IMG/VR virus record: IMGVR_UViG_3300019776_000296
Location: 1 to 64,000 of that record
Length of the DNA stretch: 64,000 bases
Direction: 5' to 3' (one strand)
DNA from: a virus
Position numbers and translations under genes: made by a program. The notes beneath the pieces were generated by a model that was not told where the DNA came from, searched no databases, and saw nothing but the letters and a program-made list of their open reading frames with translations. Below, in pieces: positions 58,418 through 64,000 of the stretch. Position 1 is the first letter of the stretch. Every line of letters starts with the position of its first letter.

Positions 58418-59140
58418 CTACTTGCTCTTCTTCTCCTTCTTCACGGAGAACAGCACAGACTTCCGACCGTAGATGCACAAACCGCAACGGGCACAAGCAC
58501 TTCCGCGCTGATCGATCAGCGGCAGTGCCCCGTTATTCTCCGGACACCTTGTGGCACCAGGGAATTCGGCCTGAGCATCAGCGAAAGTCTCGCCAACGTA
58601 GGCGACGTTAATGCCTTGCGCCGCAAGGTGTTTCGCCGCTGTGATGTTGTCGCGGTCACCGCTGAAGTACAGCCCAAGGTTGGGCAGGTTCAGCTTGTGC
58701 AGGTACACGGCAGAACCGGGCACCCTGGTGTACACCCAGAACTGTGTGTCCTGGTGTGCCGCAACAACTTTCGACCAGGCAATCATGTAGTCGGTGCTGA
58801 AGAAGTCACCGTCCCAATGGATTCGGAAAAGCTTTGGCGCAGAACGCTTCTCGCATTCGGCCTCGAAATCCGTGATCATCTGGTCGAGCATGTCGAACAT
58901 CTCGCTGCGTGAAATGCCTTGCAGTGCATCCCAATTGCGCTTCAGCAGTGCGGAGACTGCGGGGCGCAACCGTTCAAGCTTGCCTGCGTAGCAGATCAGC
59001 GCACAGAACGCGGTCTGTGCAATGCACGAGAACGCTTCACCGGAGGGGATGCCAAAGCTGTTGGCTACCAACGGCTTTGTGCCAGCCTTGTTCACGGCAG
59101 AAGCGACCTTAGTGTCATTACTGCGCTGGAGATTGGACAT
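58418..59140 (-). CDS. Gene product 88-like protein
   Basis: 240 residues. Matches the gp88-like mycobacteriophage family: N-terminal CIAQTAFCALICYAG cluster, middle HWDGDFFSTDYMIAWSKVV, VYTRVPGS and GLYFSGDRDN, and C-terminal CARCGLC. The Cys clusters and barrel-like strands suggest an iron-sulfur or radical-SAM-like enzyme, but no CxxxCxxC core is exact. Function unknown. ATG after GGGAAGAGG. Confidence 0.8.
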   Translation of the reverse strand: MSNLQRSNDTKVASAVNKAGTKPLVANSFGIPSGEAFSCIAQTAFCALICYAGKLERLRPAVSALLKRNWDALQGISRSEMFDMLDQMITDFEAECEKRSAPKLFRIHWDGDFFSTDYMIAWSKVVAAHQDTQFWVYTRVPGSAVYLHKLNLPNLGLYFSGDRDNITAAKHLAAQGINVAYVGETFADAQAEFPGATRCPENNGALPLIDQRGSACARCGLCIYGRKSVLFSVKKEKKSK

Positions 59141-59203
59141 GTTGTCTTACCTCTTCCCTTGTGTGTATCTTCAACTGCCGCAACGGGATTCGTTACAGCA
59201 TGG

Positions 59204-59258
59204 TGTGCCGCAGAGGTTTCGAACCTCAGCGTCACGCTAGCCAAAAGGCTTGCGGCAC
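59204..59258 (-). ncRNA. tRNA-like intergenic element A7
   Basis: Starts 12 nt after a TAA. Acceptor GTGCCGC/GCGGCAC, discriminator A then CCA (59201-59203). T-stem GAGG/CCTC with TTCGAAA. Minimal inner hairpins AGCC-TTTT-GGCT and AGCG-TGA-CGCT. At 55 nt it is one of the smallest. Leader: 10-bp hairpin TGCTGTAACG/CGTTGCGGCA. Confidence 0.8.
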
Positions 59259-59270
59259 TAGTGGTTTGGC

Positions 59271-59597
59271 TTAGAGGTAGGTGAATTCGTAACGGATGCC
59301 ACGAGATTCGGTGTCGTCCAAGCCGGTGTTGATGTAGAACTCGATCAGCCTGTCGTCATCGATGGCAGCCGAAAAGTATTCGGCCACAGTGCTTTTCGTA
59401 CCGGACAGGTAGTTCATGCACGTCCACAGCAGCGACTCGTAGTCGCTGGTGTAGCTGTGTTCGTAATACCTTGCGCCGCAATCGATGTCGATGCCACAGG
59501 CGAACTCTTGCATGGTCACGATGCCACGCCGCACGGTGTCGTGCAGCGCAACAACGTAGCCAAGGGCATCGTTGCCGTGAAGAATCTTTGTGATCAT
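59271..59597 (-). CDS. Hypothetical protein
   Basis: 108 residues from ATG 59597 after AAGGGAGAGAACG. Aromatic-rich (YYEHSYTSDYESLLW). Size near other unknowns of the block. Unknown. Confidence 0.63.
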   Translation of the reverse strand: MITKILHGNDALGYVVALHDTVRRGIVTMQEFACGIDIDCGARYYEHSYTSDYESLLWTCMNYLSGTKSTVAEYFSAAIDDDRLIEFYINTGLDDTESRGIRYEFTYL

Positions 59598-59643
59598 CGT
59601 TCTCTCCCTTGTGTTTACAACCTGCACCCGGTCGGATGCATTG

Positions 59644-59721
59644 TGCGACTGGAGGATTCGAACCTCACCGCCACCAGGACGGCACCTCACTGCATCACGA
59701 GATGTGTTGCAGCGCAGTCGC
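59644..59721 (-). ncRNA. tRNA-like intergenic element A8
   Basis: Starts 7 nt after a TAG (CTCGAAA between). Acceptor GCGACTG/CAGTCGC, discriminator A. T-stem GAGG/CCTC with TTCGAAT. Inner hairpins CATC/GATG (loop TCGT) and GCCG/TGGC. Leader hairpin TGCATCC/GGGTGCA with loop GACC. Confidence 0.8.
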
Positions 59722-59728
59722 TTTCGAG

Positions 59729-59971
59729 CTAGACCACCTTGCCGTTACGGATGTTGGCGTACCACTTGCGGTTCGTCCACGGGTTCGGCCCGACGATCAC
59801 GTCAGACGACGTGAGTTGCGGGTCATCGATGCCGTAGAACGTGCCGCGATTGTTGATCGCCGACGTGTCTTCCAGACGCACGGAATCCGGTGCGTAGCTT
59901 ACGAATTCGCGGAATGCCTTCTTGCTTGCGAACTCGCCGCCGGATGCGTCGGTAGCGTAAAGGTTTGACAT
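59729..59971 (-). CDS. Hypothetical protein
   Basis: 80 residues from ATG 59971 after TTGGGAGATACC. Ends WTNRKWYANIRNGKVV. Unknown. Confidence 0.62.
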   Translation of the reverse strand: MSNLYATDASGGEFASKKAFREFVSYAPDSVRLEDTSAINNRGTFYGIDDPQLTSSDVIVGPNPWTNRKWYANIRNGKVV

Positions 59972-60018
59972 GGTATCTCCCAATTGTGTTGCGCCACATA
60001 CCGTGTGGCCCGGCCTGC

Positions 60019-60077
60019 CCAGTAAGGCAAGGACACAGCCAGACGAATCTGGCTGTGCCCCAACGTCACTGGACGTT
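60019..60077 (-). ncRNA. Long-hairpin intergenic element C1
   Basis: Overlaps the upstream TAA. CCAGT pairs with a distal ACTGG and encloses a 13-bp hairpin GGGCACAGCCAGA/TCTGGCTGTGTCC closed by a TTCG loop. Sister of C2, where CCAATG/CATTGG covaries. A leader hairpin CCACA/TGTGG (loop CGGTA) and AACACAATTGGGAG follow. No T-arm. Confidence 0.65.
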
Positions 60078-60315
60078 ACTTGCGTCGGAGAACAGGGTTG
60101 ACGTTAGGCACATGTGCCACAACGATTTTCAGCTCCACGCAATACCCTTCAGGGCAAAGGGATTGCATGTGGTCAACAGCGTTGCGAATGTGTAATGCGG
60201 TGTCGCGCTGCCGTTTTGCCACGCCGGTCATACCCTCACGCTCAGCCCGGTCTGCCTCGCATTCAAATGCGACGACAGTGTCCATCGAATTGATGTGGAT
60301 TGAGTACTCAGACAT
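60076..60315 (-). CDS. Hypothetical protein
   Basis: 79 residues from ATG 60315 after TTGGGAGACAAC. Alpha/beta (VVAFECEADRAEREG). The stop lies inside element C1. Unknown. Confidence 0.62.
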   Translation of the reverse strand: MSEYSIHINSMDTVVAFECEADRAEREGMTGVAKRQRDTALHIRNAVDHMQSLCPEGYCVELKIVVAHVPNVNPVLRRK

Positions 60316-60365
60316 GTTGTCTCCCAATGTGATTCACTACTGCGCTACCAGGTAGCAGCGCATGG

Positions 60366-60428
60366 TGGGTTGCCGGGGATCGAACCCGTCACAGTGTGAG
60401 CCGCCCGTAATACGTTGCGACACAACCC
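60366..60428 (-). ncRNA. tRNA-like intergenic element A9
   Basis: Starts 6 nt after a TAA. Acceptor GGGTTGT/GCAACCC, discriminator A then CCA (60363-60365). T-stem CGGG/CCCG with TTCGATC. Inner hairpins CGC..CGT-ATT-ACG..GCG and TCAC-ACT-GTGA. Confidence 0.75.
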
Positions 60429-60434
60429 ATTTTG

Positions 60435-60593
60435 TTACCGGCGTGCCCAGTCGAGCCACCACAAGGTGGCCCACGAGTACGGCCCGATAAGCAGGACGAA
60501 CAGTGCGCCGTTCCAGATCACAGCGAGGTTGGCAAGGCCAACGAACGCCGTAATGGCAAGCAGCACAACAAGTATCAACTTGAGTGTGTTCAT
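60435..60593 (-). CDS. 52-residue two-pass membrane protein
   Basis: ATG after GGAGAAACGAAAG. Two hydrophobic segments: LKLILVVLLAITAFVGLANL and ALFVLLIGPYSWATLWW; C-terminal Arg pair. Short, so absent from long-ORF searches. Unknown; possible superinfection or membrane-stress role. Confidence 0.65.
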   Translation of the reverse strand: MNTLKLILVVLLAITAFVGLANLAVIWNGALFVLLIGPYSWATLWWLDWARR

Positions 60594-60639
60594 CTTTCGT
60601 TTCTCCATCCTTACTGCTGCACCGTGATTCGATGCATGG

Positions 60640-60693
60640 TGCTACTGCGGGAGTCGAACCCTTGCCGCCCGTAATACGTTGCGGCACAGTAGC
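60640..60693 (-). ncRNA. tRNA-like intergenic element A10
   Basis: Starts 8 nt after a TAA (TCTCGAAA between). Acceptor GCTACTG/CAGTAGC, discriminator A then CCA (60637-60639). T-stem GGG/CCC with TTCGACT. One long hairpin TGCCGC..CGT-ATT-ACG..GCGGCA. 54 nt. Leader hairpin TGCATCG/CGGTGCA with loop AATCA. Confidence 0.8.
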
Positions 60694-60701
60694 TTTCGAG
60701 A

Positions 60702-61001
60702 TTAGACGAGATCGTGGTGCAGGTACTCTTCGTCGTGCCCTTCACCGTCGAGGAACTGAACCCGAATGCGGGTATCGATGGTCACCTTGCGGCTGTCGAG
60801 CAGGCTGAAAAGCGTTGCGGCACAGTCACTGTCGAGGTGGCTCTGGAAGATGACCCACTCACGGTTGAAGTAGGCGATCTCGTGGTATTGCGTTGCCCCG
60901 TAACGTGATTCGGGGCTGCCTACCTGAATGAAGCTGTGCGACAACGCACGCTCCACACCATCGACCACGACAGTTCCTGTGCTGATCTGTGTTGCCTTCA
61001 T
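60702..61001 (-). CDS. Hypothetical protein
   Basis: 99 residues from ATG 61001 after TTGGGAGACAAGAG. Beta-rich with His-rich C-terminus (GHDEEYLHHDLV). Unknown. Confidence 0.62.
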   Translation of the reverse strand: MKATQISTGTVVVDGVERALSHSFIQVGSPESRYGATQYHEIAYFNREWVIFQSHLDSDCAATLFSLLDSRKVTIDTRIRVQFLDGEGHDEEYLHHDLV

Positions 61002-61048
61002 CTCTTGTCTCCCAACTACTTTCGCTGCATGCCGTGCAGCACGGTCTG

Positions 61049-61115
61049 CCAATGAGGCAAGGACACAGGCAGGTACATTGCTGTAACTGCCTGTGCCCCA
61101 ACGCCATTGGACGTT
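61049..61115 (-). ncRNA. Long-hairpin intergenic element C2
   Basis: Overlaps the upstream TAA. CCAATG/CATTGG encloses a 12-bp hairpin GGGCACAGGCAG/CTGCCTGTGTCC with an inner TACA-GCAA-TGTA cap (GNRA loop). Leader hairpins CCGTG/CACGG and CTGCA/TGCAG (loop CGGCA) follow. Confidence 0.65.
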
Positions 61116-61353
61116 AGAGATAGCTTGCGGAGTAGACGAACCCGTCGCTGAACGCATCACCGGCGACCTTGCCATGCTTGCGTTCGTAGTTCTGTTCGTC
61201 GCGCTCCAGGTCATACCCGTCACGCCACGCCGCATTCACACCAGCTTTGAAGTGCCGCAACAGGTTTCGGTCTTCCAGGTACTGGGCGTAGCCGCCGTCG
61301 TCACCGGGGAATTCCTCCAGCATGCGCTGCACATCTGCGATTGTGTATGCCAT
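61114..61353 (-). CDS. Hypothetical protein
   Basis: 79 residues from ATG 61353 after GGGAGATAACGGAA. DVQRMLEEFPGDDGGYAQYLEDR, then AAWRDGYDLER; helical, acidic. First cistron after hammerhead B1. Unknown. Confidence 0.62.
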   Translation of the reverse strand: MAYTIADVQRMLEEFPGDDGGYAQYLEDRNLLRHFKAGVNAAWRDGYDLERDEQNYERKHGKVAGDAFSDGFVYSASYL

Positions 61354-61374
61354 TTCCGTTATCTCCCTTTGTGT

Positions 61375-61444
61375 TTGGCTTGTCTCTTCAGTGGGTAGGT
61401 AGCCAACCTGTCCCAGACCCGTTGCAACGCAACGGGTTTCGACA
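61375..61444 (-). ncRNA. Type II hammerhead ribozyme B1
   Basis: Begins 4 nt after a TAG. Stem II TGTC/GACA is open to the flanks. Then GAAA, stem III CCCGTTGC-GTT-GCAACGGG closed by A15.1-U16.1, cleavage triplet GUC, stem I TGGG/CCCA plus AGGT/ACCT with loop I TGGCT, and core CTGAAGA. Loop I (TTGGCT) can pair with AGCCAA just 3' of stem II, the known type II pseudoknot. Predicted cut between 61416 and 61415. The core matches CUGANGA...GAAA fully. Confidence 0.88.
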
Positions 61445-61448
61445 TTAT

Positions 61449-61736
61449 CTAGTGGCCGCAATCCTCAGCGGGTTGCAGCCAGACGCTCACCATGTCGCGG
61501 TGGATGCCCTCCGTGCTGCCGTTGTCAACCGTCAACATGCCGTTGACGAAAAGGCTTGCACTGGAAGGGATTCCGAACATCTCCAGCACCGTGGTGACAA
61601 CGTCATTGGCAGACATGGCCTGTCCCGCAACGCCGCCAATGATGAAGGACGGCGTGTCGAGAATGGTTTTCTGCCAACCGTTTTCGATCACGGTGCGAAG
61701 GATGCCCACGACATGGTTTCCGTAGTAAGTGGTCAT
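61449..61736 (-). CDS. Hypothetical protein
   Basis: 95 residues from ATG 61736 after AGGGAGAGAACAGAA. Sequence such as VLEMFGIPSSASLFVNGMLT recalls small beta-grasp folds, but no motif is decisive. Lies between hammerheads B1 and B2. Unknown. Confidence 0.62.
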   Translation of the reverse strand: MTTYYGNHVVGILRTVIENGWQKTILDTPSFIIGGVAGQAMSANDVVTTVLEMFGIPSSASLFVNGMLTVDNGSTEGIHRDMVSVWLQPAEDCGH

Positions 61737-61757
61737 TTCTGTTCTCTCCCTTTGTGA

Positions 61758-61827
61758 TTGGCTTGTCTCGTCAGTACGGCGGGAGCCACCCAACCGCAGT
61801 CCCGGTGCGTTGCACCGGGATTCGACA
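61758..61827 (-). ncRNA. Type II hammerhead ribozyme B2
   Basis: Begins 4 nt after a TAG. Stem II TGTC/GACA, GAAT, stem III CCCGGTGC-AAC-GCACCGGG closed by U15.1-A16.1, triplet GAC, stem I TGCGG/CCGTA plus GGG/CCC with loop TGGCT, core CTGACGA. AGCCAA 3' of stem II pairs with loop I. Covaries with B1 and B3 in stems I and III. Predicted cut between 61799 and 61798. The triplet is not GUC but obeys the broader NHH rule. Confidence 0.85.
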
Positions 61828-61831
61828 GCTA

Positions 61832-62161
61832 CTAGCTGTAGTAGCGTCCGACCACAACCCGCTCGTAATCCGGTGTGGTGCAACCGAATTCGATGGGCCA
61901 CCGCACCAGGACACCGCTGAAGAACGAGTCGGTCTGGATGCCGTCCCAACGCTGCAACGAATCCGGCACGCCAGCCGCGAAATGCGTTGGCACATAGCTG
62001 AATTCGTTCACGTCGTAGAAGCTGCCCAGGTACTGGAAGATACGCGGCGAGAAACGATCCTCGCCCTCGACGTAGTCGAACCAGTGCTGCTCAGCGACCG
62101 GCACCTGATCAACCGAAATCAGTTCGCGGGGAACATTATTGGTGATGATGGTGATGGACAT
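61832..62161 (-). CDS. Hypothetical protein
   Basis: 109 residues from ATG 62161 after AGGGAGAGAACA. DYVEGEDRFSPRIFQYLGSFYDVNEF; acidic and aromatic-rich, an anti-restriction-like composition without clear family. Unknown. Confidence 0.62.
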   Translation of the reverse strand: MSITIITNNVPRELISVDQVPVAEQHWFDYVEGEDRFSPRIFQYLGSFYDVNEFSYVPTHFAAGVPDSLQRWDGIQTDSFFSGVLVRWPIEFGCTTPDYERVVVGRYYS

Positions 62162-62211
62162 TGTTCTCTCCCTTTGTGTTTGGGTCTGCCTCACCGGACG
62201 GTGAAGCATTG

Positions 62212-62266
62212 TGCGACTGCGGGATTCGAACCCACGCTGCCCGGTAATGCGTTGCAGCACAGTCGC
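62212..62266 (-). ncRNA. tRNA-like intergenic element A11
   Basis: Starts 7 nt after a TAG (ATCGAAA between). Acceptor GCGACTG/CAGTCGC, discriminator A. T-stem GGG/CCC with TTCGAAT. One hairpin GCTGC/GCAGC with inner CG-CATTAC-CG. Leader hairpin GCTTCACCG/CGGTGAGGC. 55 nt. Confidence 0.8.
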
Positions 62267-62273
62267 TTTCGAT

Positions 62274-62597
62274 CTAGGCCGAACGTGTCACCAGGTACAG
62301 CCTGCCCTGGTGGCGCGAGGTGGTGACGGAGTACTTAACCGGCGGGATTGTCCACTGCCCGTTGGCATGCCACGCAATTGGCGTGGCGTAGCTGTAGACA
62401 GCGAAGAAATCCGTTGCCGCAGAAGCGGTTTCGAAGTCGCCGTGGTACTCGTCAGGCAGCTTGCCGACGCTGGTCGGATGCGACCAACCACCACCAGTGA
62501 AGATGGGGCGAGTCGAACCGAAAACCGTTCCGTTGCAATTGAATTCGCGACGGTCACGGATCAGCGTGGGGATGCTGCTGAGGGTTGCCTTGATCAT
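62274..62597 (-). CDS. Hypothetical protein
   Basis: 107 residues, ATG after GGGAGGTAAGAGAA. Beta-rich, Trp/Thr-rich (GQWTIPPVKYSVTTS). First cistron after hammerhead B3. Unknown. Confidence 0.62.
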   Translation of the reverse strand: MIKATLSSIPTLIRDRREFNCNGTVFGSTRPIFTGGGWSHPTSVGKLPDEYHGDFETASAATDFFAVYSYATPIAWHANGQWTIPPVKYSVTTSRHQGRLYLVTRSA

Positions 62598-62618
62598 TTC
62601 TCTTACCTCCCAATAGGT

Positions 62619-62688
62619 TTGGCTTGTCTCGTCAGTACGCCGGGAGCCACCCGAACGTAGTCCCGTTGCTAGGCAACGGGATTCGACA
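62619..62688 (-). ncRNA. Type II hammerhead ribozyme B3
   Basis: Begins 2 nt after a TAG. Stem II TGTC/GACA, GAAT, stem III CCCGTTGC-CTA-GCAACGGG with U15.1-A16.1, triplet GAC, stem I TACG/CGTA plus CGGG/CCCG with loop TGGCT, core CTGACGA, pseudoknot partner AGCCAA. Predicted cut between 62660 and 62659. Confidence 0.85.
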
Positions 62689-62690
62689 AA

Positions 62691-63095
62691 CTAGTCGAGC
62701 TTCAGATCAGCGGGGAACGTGAACCCGCCGACATCACTCAAGCAGTCGGACATGAAGATCAGCGAGTCGAGGTCATCGAAGTCGGGATGGTCACTGAAGT
62801 CGAAATCGATTATCTCGCTTACGTTTTCGCCATCCGTGCTGTACCAGAAGTCATCGTCGCGGTCTGCTGTGGCGAGGTCGATATCCTGTTGGATACCTTG
62901 CATCTCATCCATTGCCGCGACGAAAGCCTCTGTGTGAGCAGTGATTTCGTTCTCGTCAACGTCGATCTCGTCTTCCTTGTAACCAACCAGCGTGACCAGT
63001 TCTTCGATGGCGAAGATTGCCGCCTGAAGGGCTGTCTCCCAACGCATTTCAGCAGTTGCTGGCATGCCGTTGATGTAGCCGCTGTTGTTGATCAT
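62691..63095 (-). CDS. Acidic hypothetical protein
   Basis: 134 residues from ATG 63095 after TTGGGAGACAAC. Very acidic C-terminal half (DFDFSDHPDFDDLDSL), helical first half. Could be a DNA mimic; unknown. Confidence 0.65.
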   Translation of the reverse strand: MINNSGYINGMPATAEMRWETALQAAIFAIEELVTLVGYKEDEIDVDENEITAHTEAFVAAMDEMQGIQQDIDLATADRDDDFWYSTDGENVSEIIDFDFSDHPDFDDLDSLIFMSDCLSDVGGFTFPADLKLD

Positions 63096-63153
63096 GTTGT
63101 CTCCCAATGTGTTACACGGAACCGCCGTGCCGGTCTGCCTCAGTGAGGCAACG

Positions 63154-63210
63154 TGGACTGTGGGACGTTCGAAGCCCTACTCCCCAACGAATTACGTTGG
63201 GGCACAGTCC
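63154..63210 (-). ncRNA. tRNA-like intergenic element A12
   Basis: Starts 12 nt after a TGA. Acceptor GGACTGT/ACAGTCC, discriminator A. T-stem GGGC/GTCC with TTCGAAC. One 8-bp hairpin CCCCAACG-TAATT-CGTTGGGG. Leader hairpins TGCCTC/GAGGCA and CACGG/CCGTG (loop CGGTT). Shares acceptor and T-stem with A5 while the central hairpin differs. Confidence 0.8.
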
Positions 63211-63222
63211 CTTTTGAACTAG

Positions 63223-63549
63223 TCAGCACCTAGCGTCGTGCCAGCCTTGAGCGAGTTTCTCTGCTGCCGCAAGGGTTTTCACCGTGCGCTGGTGCAGAAT
63301 GATTGTCTTGCCGTGATGCTTGCCTGCCACCTTGTTCTGACGGCGGCGTGCCTGTCGTCCGTACCGTGCATTCGGATCACCGAAATGCGCTGTGAGAGAG
63401 CGACTTTGGAGGTACTCACGGGCAGCCTTGGGGTCGCTGATACGTTCCAGCACGGTGAATGTCTCACCGCAGTAGATGATGTAATCGACGTTGTGCCCCT
63501 TGGCATCTCGCACAATGCCCTGGACGCGCCAGTTCAATGTGTTTGACAT
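63223..63549 (-). CDS. Hypothetical basic protein
   Basis: 108 residues from ATG 63549 after AAGGGAGAGAACAC. GKHHGKTIILHQRTVKTLAAAEKLAQGWHDARC; basic middle (RYGRQARRRQNK). May bind nucleic acid. Unknown. Confidence 0.63.
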   Translation of the reverse strand: MSNTLNWRVQGIVRDAKGHNVDYIIYCGETFTVLERISDPKAAREYLQSRSLTAHFGDPNARYGRQARRRQNKVAGKHHGKTIILHQRTVKTLAAAEKLAQGWHDARC

Positions 63550-63890
63550 GTGTTCTCTCCCTTTGTGTTTGGGGTGGTTACCTGCCGGGTAGCAGGACAG
63601 GAAACAGGGTGCATTGCTGCACCCTGTATCCCGCTCAGACACCCGAAAGTGCCCGAAACACAATGGAATTGGGAAAGAGAGTACGCAGACAACATGAACC
63701 CGCCGCCAGTGGTATCACCGCACCTAAGCAAGCGTTTGGGAGAGCATGACGTACCGGCAGTTCAGCGGTTATCTGCGTTCGAATCACCTTGTCGCACACG
63801 GCTTTTGCTACTGCGCCTACTTAAACCAGCGGGTACAAACTTGCTGGCACCACGTTGCGTTGCAACGGGTTTCGGGTATCTGCCAAGCAG
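63550..63890 (-). other. 341-bp gap: GNRA hairpin and hammerhead-like remnant
   Basis: No convincing gene. Near the downstream gene: a 13-bp hairpin GGA..ACAGGGTGCA-GCAA-TGCACCCTGT..TCC (63600-63631), leader hairpin CCTGC/GCAGG (63581-63596), AACACAAAGGGAG. Near the upstream stop (about 63845-63873): GAAACCCGTTGC-AAC-GCAACG resembles hammerhead stem III with a CCAGC/GCTGG stem after it, but CUGANGA is absent. Confidence 0.5.
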
Positions 63891-64000
63891 CTACTTACCT
63901 GGGTGATTCTCTCTGTTTTGGATTGCCTGCCAACGCTTTTGGGCGTTCTGGGCTGATTCGCTGGAAGAGGCGGGCTGCATGTACTCGTAGTATCTCCCGT
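63891..64000 (-). CDS. C-terminal part of a gene cut by the window edge
   Basis: 36 codons remain, ending RENHPGK and TAG at 63891. Text such as RYYEYMQPASSSESAQNAQK reads as real protein, and orientation fits the block. Shows the leftward operon begins beyond the window. Family cannot be judged. Confidence 0.5.
   Translation of the reverse strand, partial: GRYYEYMQPASSSESAQNAQKRWQAIQNRENHPGK

Noticed and set aside
60019-61115. C1/C2 as HDV-like or twister ribozymes
   Set aside because: The needed double pseudoknot or conserved catalytic segments could not be placed; only nested helices are supported.
52661-63210. Twelve canonical tRNA genes on the minus strand
   Set aside because: Acceptor and T-arms look right, but no copy has a 5-bp stem with a 7-nt loop and T33, and most are far shorter than 70 nt.
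63746-64000. Plus-strand open frame at the right edge with GGGAGAGC before ATG
   Set aside because: Cys/His/Arg-rich, unlike a real protein, and opposed by a better minus-strand frame that matches block orientation.
1-64000. Integrase, repressor or attachment site (temperate lifestyle)
   Set aside because: No recombinase signature was seen. The single small HTH protein is not enough, though the genome continues beyond the window.

Overview
This window is most of the genome of a long-tailed (siphovirus-type) dsDNA bacteriophage of an actinobacterium. The support is a full head-tail-lysis cassette with a 2,334-residue tape measure protein, an HK97-like capsid set, two WhiB-family proteins, and a cutinase/LysB-like esterase next to a peptidoglycan endolysin. 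LysB-type esterases are typical of phages of mycolic-acid bacteria (Mycobacterium, Rhodococcus, Gordonia and relatives), so such a host is inferred; host and phage cannot be named from the sequence. No integrase, repressor or canonical tRNA gene was seen. A gene cut by the right edge shows that the genome continues.

Layout: (1) 0.2-1.9 kb, leftward genes read off the left edge: small Cys-rich proteins, two small membrane proteins, the LysB-like esterase, then an 83-nt tmRNA-like RNA without a tag ORF. (2) 2.0-36 kb, rightward late genes: terminase, portal, MuF, scaffold, capsid, connectors, tail tube, frameshifted chaperones, tape measure, baseplate/tail proteins, a 2,938-residue repeat-built fibre, C39/lysozyme endolysin, holin, NrdH-like redoxin, strong terminator. 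(3) 36-37.4 kb, a control region with divergent transcription, palindromes and a terminator in the rightward leader. (4) 37.4-50.6 kb, rightward DNA metabolism genes, tightly overlapped: ERF annealing protein, PD-(D/E)XK exonuclease, ClpP-like protease, two further nuclease-like proteins, SSB, replisome organiser, DnaB helicase, two WhiB proteins, DEDD exonuclease, three HNH proteins. (5) 50.7-64 kb, a leftward block of small genes, mostly unknown, including DUF932-like and gp88-like proteins, facing block 4 across a bidirectional terminator.

The most unusual feature is in block 5. Nearly every gap between its genes holds a structured RNA placed directly after the upstream stop codon. Twelve are tRNA-like: 7-bp acceptor stem, T-arm with a TTCRA loop, G1, discriminator A, five with encoded CCA, but no anticodon loop. 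Three other gaps hold type II hammerhead ribozymes with intact cores, covarying stems and a loop I pseudoknot. Most are followed by a stable hairpin, an AACACAA tract, a GGGAGA/GGGAAG ribosome binding site and the next start codon. My inference is that the leftward mRNA is cut between genes, by host RNase P and RNase Z at the tRNA mimics and by self-cleavage at the ribozymes. Each cistron would then leave with a 5' hairpin and a tRNA-like or ribozyme-derived 3' end. The tmRNA-like RNA in block 1 sits in the same post-stop position.
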